Positions 7,100 to 8,582 of a stretch of DNA of 8,582 bases are shown here, piece after piece (positions within the stretch are counted from its first letter, which is position 1; the number at the start of each line of letters is the position of its first letter). Source of the stretch: Clostridia bacterium (GTDB taxonomy: Bacteria > Bacillota > Clostridia > Christensenellales > Aristaeellaceae); contig CAAEEC010000026.1 in NCBI GenBank assembly GCA_900754755.1, positions 1 to 8,582 on the forward strand, in the 5' to 3' direction. Position numbers and translations under genes: made by a program. The notes below the pieces were generated by a model. The model did no database searches and was not told the origin of the DNA. It saw only the letters and a program-made list of their open reading frames with translations.

Positions 7100-7441
7100 G
7101 CTGCCTTACGACGCACGTTTCGTTAAAACCATAGCTCAAACTTAAAAAACTTCCTTTTCTCCCTCTCCTTCTCTCCCACTGCGCCTTAACATGCAGAAAA
7201 AACTTATCGTTAAATGTTATTCTGTAATAATCTTATTTTAATCTCGCAAATCCCAACGTCTCTATTGACGATTTCCACATATAACGCGTGCATTCTATGA
7301 TTCATCGTGTGATATATTATATTTTACTTTGATTTAAAAAGCATTCCTCGCTCTTGGCTCGGAAAATTTGAGGTAAAATCCGGTTTTACAAAACTCCATC
7401 GCACTTATAACTCGCCCAATACTGGAAGAACAACAAAGCGT
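7100..7441 (+). other. AT-rich intergenic stretch with no recognisable gene
   Basis: I see no supported gene here on either strand. ATGs occur at 7191 and 7297 but open only 16 and 11 codons and lack a ribosome binding site. By my count 7201-7380 holds 57 G or C in 180 bases (about 32%), against about 68% in a deoC line. The stretch holds a 28-base polypyrimidine run and a small inverted repeat (GTAAAA 7373-7378 with TTTTAC 7384-7389). No tRNA, no known riboswitch motif and no convincing -35/-10 pair was found in it. It may hold upstream control DNA for the HPr-like gene or a small RNA; neither is shown. Confidence 0.6.
7150..7177 (+). other. 28-base polypyrimidine tract
   Basis: An uninterrupted run of C and T (all purines on the minus strand) lies in the gene-free stretch, flanked by A-rich DNA. 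Such tracts can bend DNA or form triplex structures; no function is shown here. Confidence 0.7.
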
Positions 7442-7449
7442 GGTACAAT
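7441..7449 (+). promoter_or_regulatory. Extended -10 promoter of the HPr-like gene
   Basis: TGGTACAAT is an extended -10 (TG-n-TACAAT, with the -10 at 7444-7449). No good -35 lies 16-18 bp upstream; the best is CTGGAA at 7422-7427. Recognition would depend on the extended -10, or on an activator bound in the AT-rich DNA upstream. Predicted transcription would begin near 7456, giving a 60-nt leader. Confidence 0.6.
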
Positions 7450-7457
7450 ATCGCAGT

Positions 7458-7486
7458 CGGCGAAAGCAGGGCATTGCCCTCCGCCG
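7458..7486 (+). promoter_or_regulatory. Stem-loop at the 5' end of the HPr-like mRNA leader
   Basis: CGGCG (7458-7462) pairs with CGCCG (7482-7486), and inside it AGGGC (7468-7472) pairs with GCCCT (7476-7480) around an ATT loop. An AAAGC bulge lies on the left side and a single C on the right. The hairpin would sit right at the predicted 5' end of the mRNA, ahead of the AGGAGG, where such structures often protect transcripts from decay. There is no T run after it, so it is not a terminator. Confidence 0.5.
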
Positions 7487-7515
7487 TGGAAATAGAGGAT
7501 TAGGAGGTAAACAGC

Positions 7516-7740
7516 ATGAAGCTGACTTTGAAGCTCAAGGACATGAATGAAGTGAAGCGGTTTGTCGATATCACGTCGCAGTACAGCGAGGACATGGCTC
7601 TGGTGCATGGCCGCTATGTGGTGGATGCAAAGTCGATCCTCGGCATCATTTCTATGGATCTGAATCAGCCCGTCGAGCTGGTTTGCGATCATGTGAACGA
7701 TAATCTCGTAAACGATCTGAAGGACTTCCTGGCCGCTTAA
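7516..7740 (+). CDS. HPr-family protein lacking the phosphorylatable histidine
   Basis: This is a 74-residue protein of the HPr fold; PTS HPr is about 85-88 residues. The second half is typical, with GRYVVDAKSILGIISMDL at 32-49 equivalent to the HPr Ser46 region, so Ser40 is the candidate regulatory serine. The first half lacks the G-L-H-A-R-P segment: residues 9-20 read DMNEVKRFVDIT, with no His or Arg at the HPr His15/Arg17 positions. The only early His (31) lies elsewhere. It therefore should not carry phosphate in PTS sugar transport. Clostridia commonly encode such His-less HPr homologues of unknown role; by analogy with Bacillus Crh, a Ser-phosphorylated signalling role is possible but unproven. 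The start has AGGAGG eight bases upstream. Codon use differs from neighbours: all six Lys are AAG and none of four Ala is GCG, which suggests high expression. Confidence 0.85.
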   Translation: MKLTLKLKDMNEVKRFVDITSQYSEDMALVHGRYVVDAKSILGIISMDLNQPVELVCDHVNDNLVNDLKDFLAA

Positions 7741-7755
7741 TTCCGGCAGGAAAGA

Positions 7756-7800
7756 AAGGCCGCTGTGGGTGTCCGATTGGCGCTCGCAGCGGCCTTCTTT
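7756..7800 (+). terminator. Intrinsic terminator of the HPr-like gene
   Basis: AAGGCCGCTG (7756-7765) pairs with CAGCGGCCTT (7787-7796), extended inward by a T-G and a G-C pair to 12 bp, with a loop of about 17 bases. TTCTTT follows the GC-rich stem. It starts 15 bp after the stop codon. Confidence 0.88.
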
Positions 7801-7821
7801 ATGTATCTTAGTGACAAGTTC

Positions 7822-7862
7822 AACGGTTGCCCTGTGCCCTTCCTAAAGGCAGGCCCACCGTT
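7822..7862 (+). repeat. Imperfect inverted repeat between terminator and padR promoter
   Basis: AACGGT (7822-7827) and ACCGTT (7857-7862) form a 6-bp outer stem. CCT/AGG (7831-7833 with 7851-7853) and GCC/GGC (7836-7838 with 7848-7850) form shorter inner stems. It lies after the HPr-like terminator and 40 bp upstream of the padR -35. Copies of GTGACAA occur on both sides (7811-7817 and 7869-7875). It may be a backup terminator, a regulator site or a repeat-family copy; the sequence alone does not decide. Confidence 0.4.
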
Positions 7863-7902
7863 TCCTGCGTGACAATCTCTTCCTGTTTTACGCAAACTTT
7901 TC

Positions 7903-7931
7903 TTGACTCGAACTTCTAAGTAGGGTATAAT
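7903..7931 (+). promoter_or_regulatory. Strong sigma-A promoter of padR and the HAAS gene
   Basis: There is a -35 TTGACT (7903-7908, 5 of 6), a 17-bp spacer and a perfect -10 TATAAT (7926-7931). This is the closest to consensus of all promoters in the window. The start point is expected near 7938, about 47 nt before the padR ATG. Confidence 0.87.
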
Positions 7932-7940
7932 GGCCTCACT

Positions 7941-7970
7941 ATTTAGTATTGCTAATTAGCGACGCTATAT
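7941..7970 (+). promoter_or_regulatory. Candidate operator: 30-bp imperfect dyad over the transcription start
   Basis: The perfect 10-bp palindrome GCTAATTAGC (7951-7960) is the centre of a longer dyad. Symmetric matches also occur at TAG/CTA (7944-7946 with 7965-7967), AT/AT (7941-7942 with 7969-7970) and T/A (7949 with 7962), for 11 of 15 half-site positions. It begins a few bases after the expected start of transcription, where a bound PadR dimer would block RNA polymerase. PadR regulators commonly repress their own gene, so autoregulation is the natural reading, but binding is inferred. Confidence 0.55.
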
Positions 7971-7984
7971 TGGAGAGAACGCCC

Positions 7985-8329
7985 ATGAACAACCGCTATG
8001 TGCAGCAATTCAAGAAAGGCGCGCTGGAAATGATCCTGCTCGCCCTGATTGCGGAAAAAGAAACCTATGGCTATGAAATCATTGCCAAGCTCAACCAGGG
8101 CGGCGCCGCTGTTTTGGGGTACGCCAGGGAAGGCACTGTCTACCCCATCTTATACCGCTTGGAGGAATCTGGGCTAATCCAAAGCCGTCTCGCGCCATCC
8201 GCCGCCAACGGCGGGAGCAAAAAATACTATTCGATCACGCAAAGCGGACGCGAAACCCTGCGCGAGCTCACGGATTTCTGGCAAAAATACGCGGCATGCG
8301 TCGAAGGATTTTTGCAAAATGCCCTTTGA
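7985..8329 (+). CDS. PadR-family transcriptional repressor
   Basis: This 114-residue PadR protein has the usual winged-helix layout of the short (subfamily 2) type. KGALEMILLALI (11-22) and TYGYEIIAKL (27-36) begin the domain, EGTVYPILYRLEESGLI (49-65) is the recognition helix region, and KKYYSITQSGRETL (79-92) is the wing plus the start of the C-terminal helix. That C-terminal helix (about 89-112) would make the dimer. The start at 7985 is preceded by GGAGAG seven bases upstream and gives the expected PadR N terminus; the TTG at 7949 would add 12 residues and falls inside the candidate operator. A HAAS-domain gene follows 17 bp downstream, a very common Bacillota pairing in which PadR controls a membrane or cell-envelope stress module. 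Confidence 0.95.
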   Translation: MNNRYVQQFKKGALEMILLALIAEKETYGYEIIAKLNQGGAAVLGYAREGTVYPILYRLEESGLIQSRLAPSAANGGSKKYYSITQSGRETLRELTDFWQKYAACVEGFLQNAL

Positions 8330-8346
8330 GGGAGGAACCAAACAAA

Positions 8347-8582
8347 ATGAAAGAAACCTATATCCGGCAAGTAAAACAAGCGCTTTTCCTGCCCAAAAAG
8401 AAAAAAGAGGCCATTGCGCGCGATTTGCGCGAGGCATTCGCCTGCGCCTTGGAACACGGCGAAACAGAGCAACAGGTCATCGAGCGGCTGGGCAGCCCTG
8501 CGGAGTTCGCGCGCAGCGTTCAGGAACAGCTGGGTACCAACCCTGCGCGTGGACAAAAATGGCGCAATTGGCTATCCGTCGC
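8347..8582 (+). CDS. HAAS/DUF1700-domain protein (N-terminal part, runs off window)
   Basis: 78 complete codons are present before the right edge. The visible part is a HAAS-type three-helix domain: the first helix ends in LPKKKKEAI (15-23), a second helix is rich in Arg/Asp/Glu (23-36), then comes E-H-G-E-T-E-Q-Q and ERLGSPAEFARSV (46-58). Family knowledge: HAAS domains sit at the N terminus of membrane proteins encoded beside PadR regulators and are thought to interact with them or relay a signal. The transmembrane part that usually follows lies beyond the window. The start has GGAGG at 8331-8335, eleven bases upstream, a little long; there is no other good ATG. It is co-transcribed with padR. 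Confidence 0.9.
   Translation, partial: MKETYIRQVKQALFLPKKKKEAIARDLREAFACALEHGETEQQVIERLGSPAEFARSVQEQLGTNPARGQKWRNWLSV

Noticed and set aside
7265..7296. TTGACG at 7265-7270 as a -35 box
   Set aside because: No -10 lies at 16-18 bp; TATAAC is only 9 bp away and other candidates are too far.
7191..7332. Tiny plus-strand ORFs in the AT-rich stretch (16 codons from 7191, 11 codons from 7297)
   Set aside because: Both are very short, without a ribosome binding site, and appear by chance in AT-rich DNA.
7801..7984. Riboswitch or T-box upstream of padR
   Set aside because: The structured part lies upstream of the padR promoter and so outside its transcript, and no T-box or known aptamer motif was recognised.
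1..8582. tRNA genes, CRISPR arrays, insertion sequences, attachment sites
   Set aside because: No T-loop GTTCGAATC-type pattern, no regularly spaced repeats, and no transposase or integrase reading frame were seen on either strand.

Overview
The window looks like a chromosomal segment of a Clostridia-type Bacillota (Firmicutes). The lepA-hemW order, AGGAGG ribosome binding sites, sigma-A promoters with 17-bp spacers, a His-less HPr-family protein and a PadR + HAAS (DUF1700) pair all point that way. Coding DNA is GC-rich (68% in one deoC line I counted), which suggests an uncultured, higher-GC Clostridia lineage. The species cannot be named from sequence alone. There is no tRNA, rRNA, insertion sequence, CRISPR array or phage gene.

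Left third (1-3511, minus strand): a 5' portion of hemW, then complete lepA 33 bp upstream of it as one operon. Upstream of that is a monocistronic PHP-domain metallohydrolase with its own promoter and a GC-rich terminator-like hairpin. lepA starts from its own promoter just beyond that hairpin.

Middle (3581-6278): a plus-strand pair with overlapping stop and start codons. It encodes an unrecognised 170-residue membrane protein and a 361-residue PIG-V-like GT-C membrane glycosyltransferase. The glycosyltransferase meets an exported 306-residue protein of unknown function tail to tail, with an 8-bp overlap of the reading frames. The exported-protein gene and deoC are divergent, with back-to-back promoters only 18 bp apart.

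Right part (6279-8582, plus strand): deoC (deoxyribose-phosphate aldolase) is followed by two tandem intrinsic terminators. After these comes a gene-free AT-rich stretch of about 340 bp, roughly one third G+C over its central 180 bp. Next is a short HPr-family gene whose product lacks the phosphorylatable His but keeps the regulatory-Ser motif, with its own promoter, leader hairpin and terminator. The window ends in a PadR-family repressor and the start of a HAAS-domain protein, behind a strong promoter that carries a 30-bp imperfect dyad over the expected transcription start.

Most of the region is ordinary core metabolism and translation. I saw no convincing new multi-gene system. The parts most worth a second look are the membrane-protein/glycosyltransferase pair with its convergent exported neighbour, the His-less HPr protein, the structured AT-rich gap before it, and the putative PadR operator.
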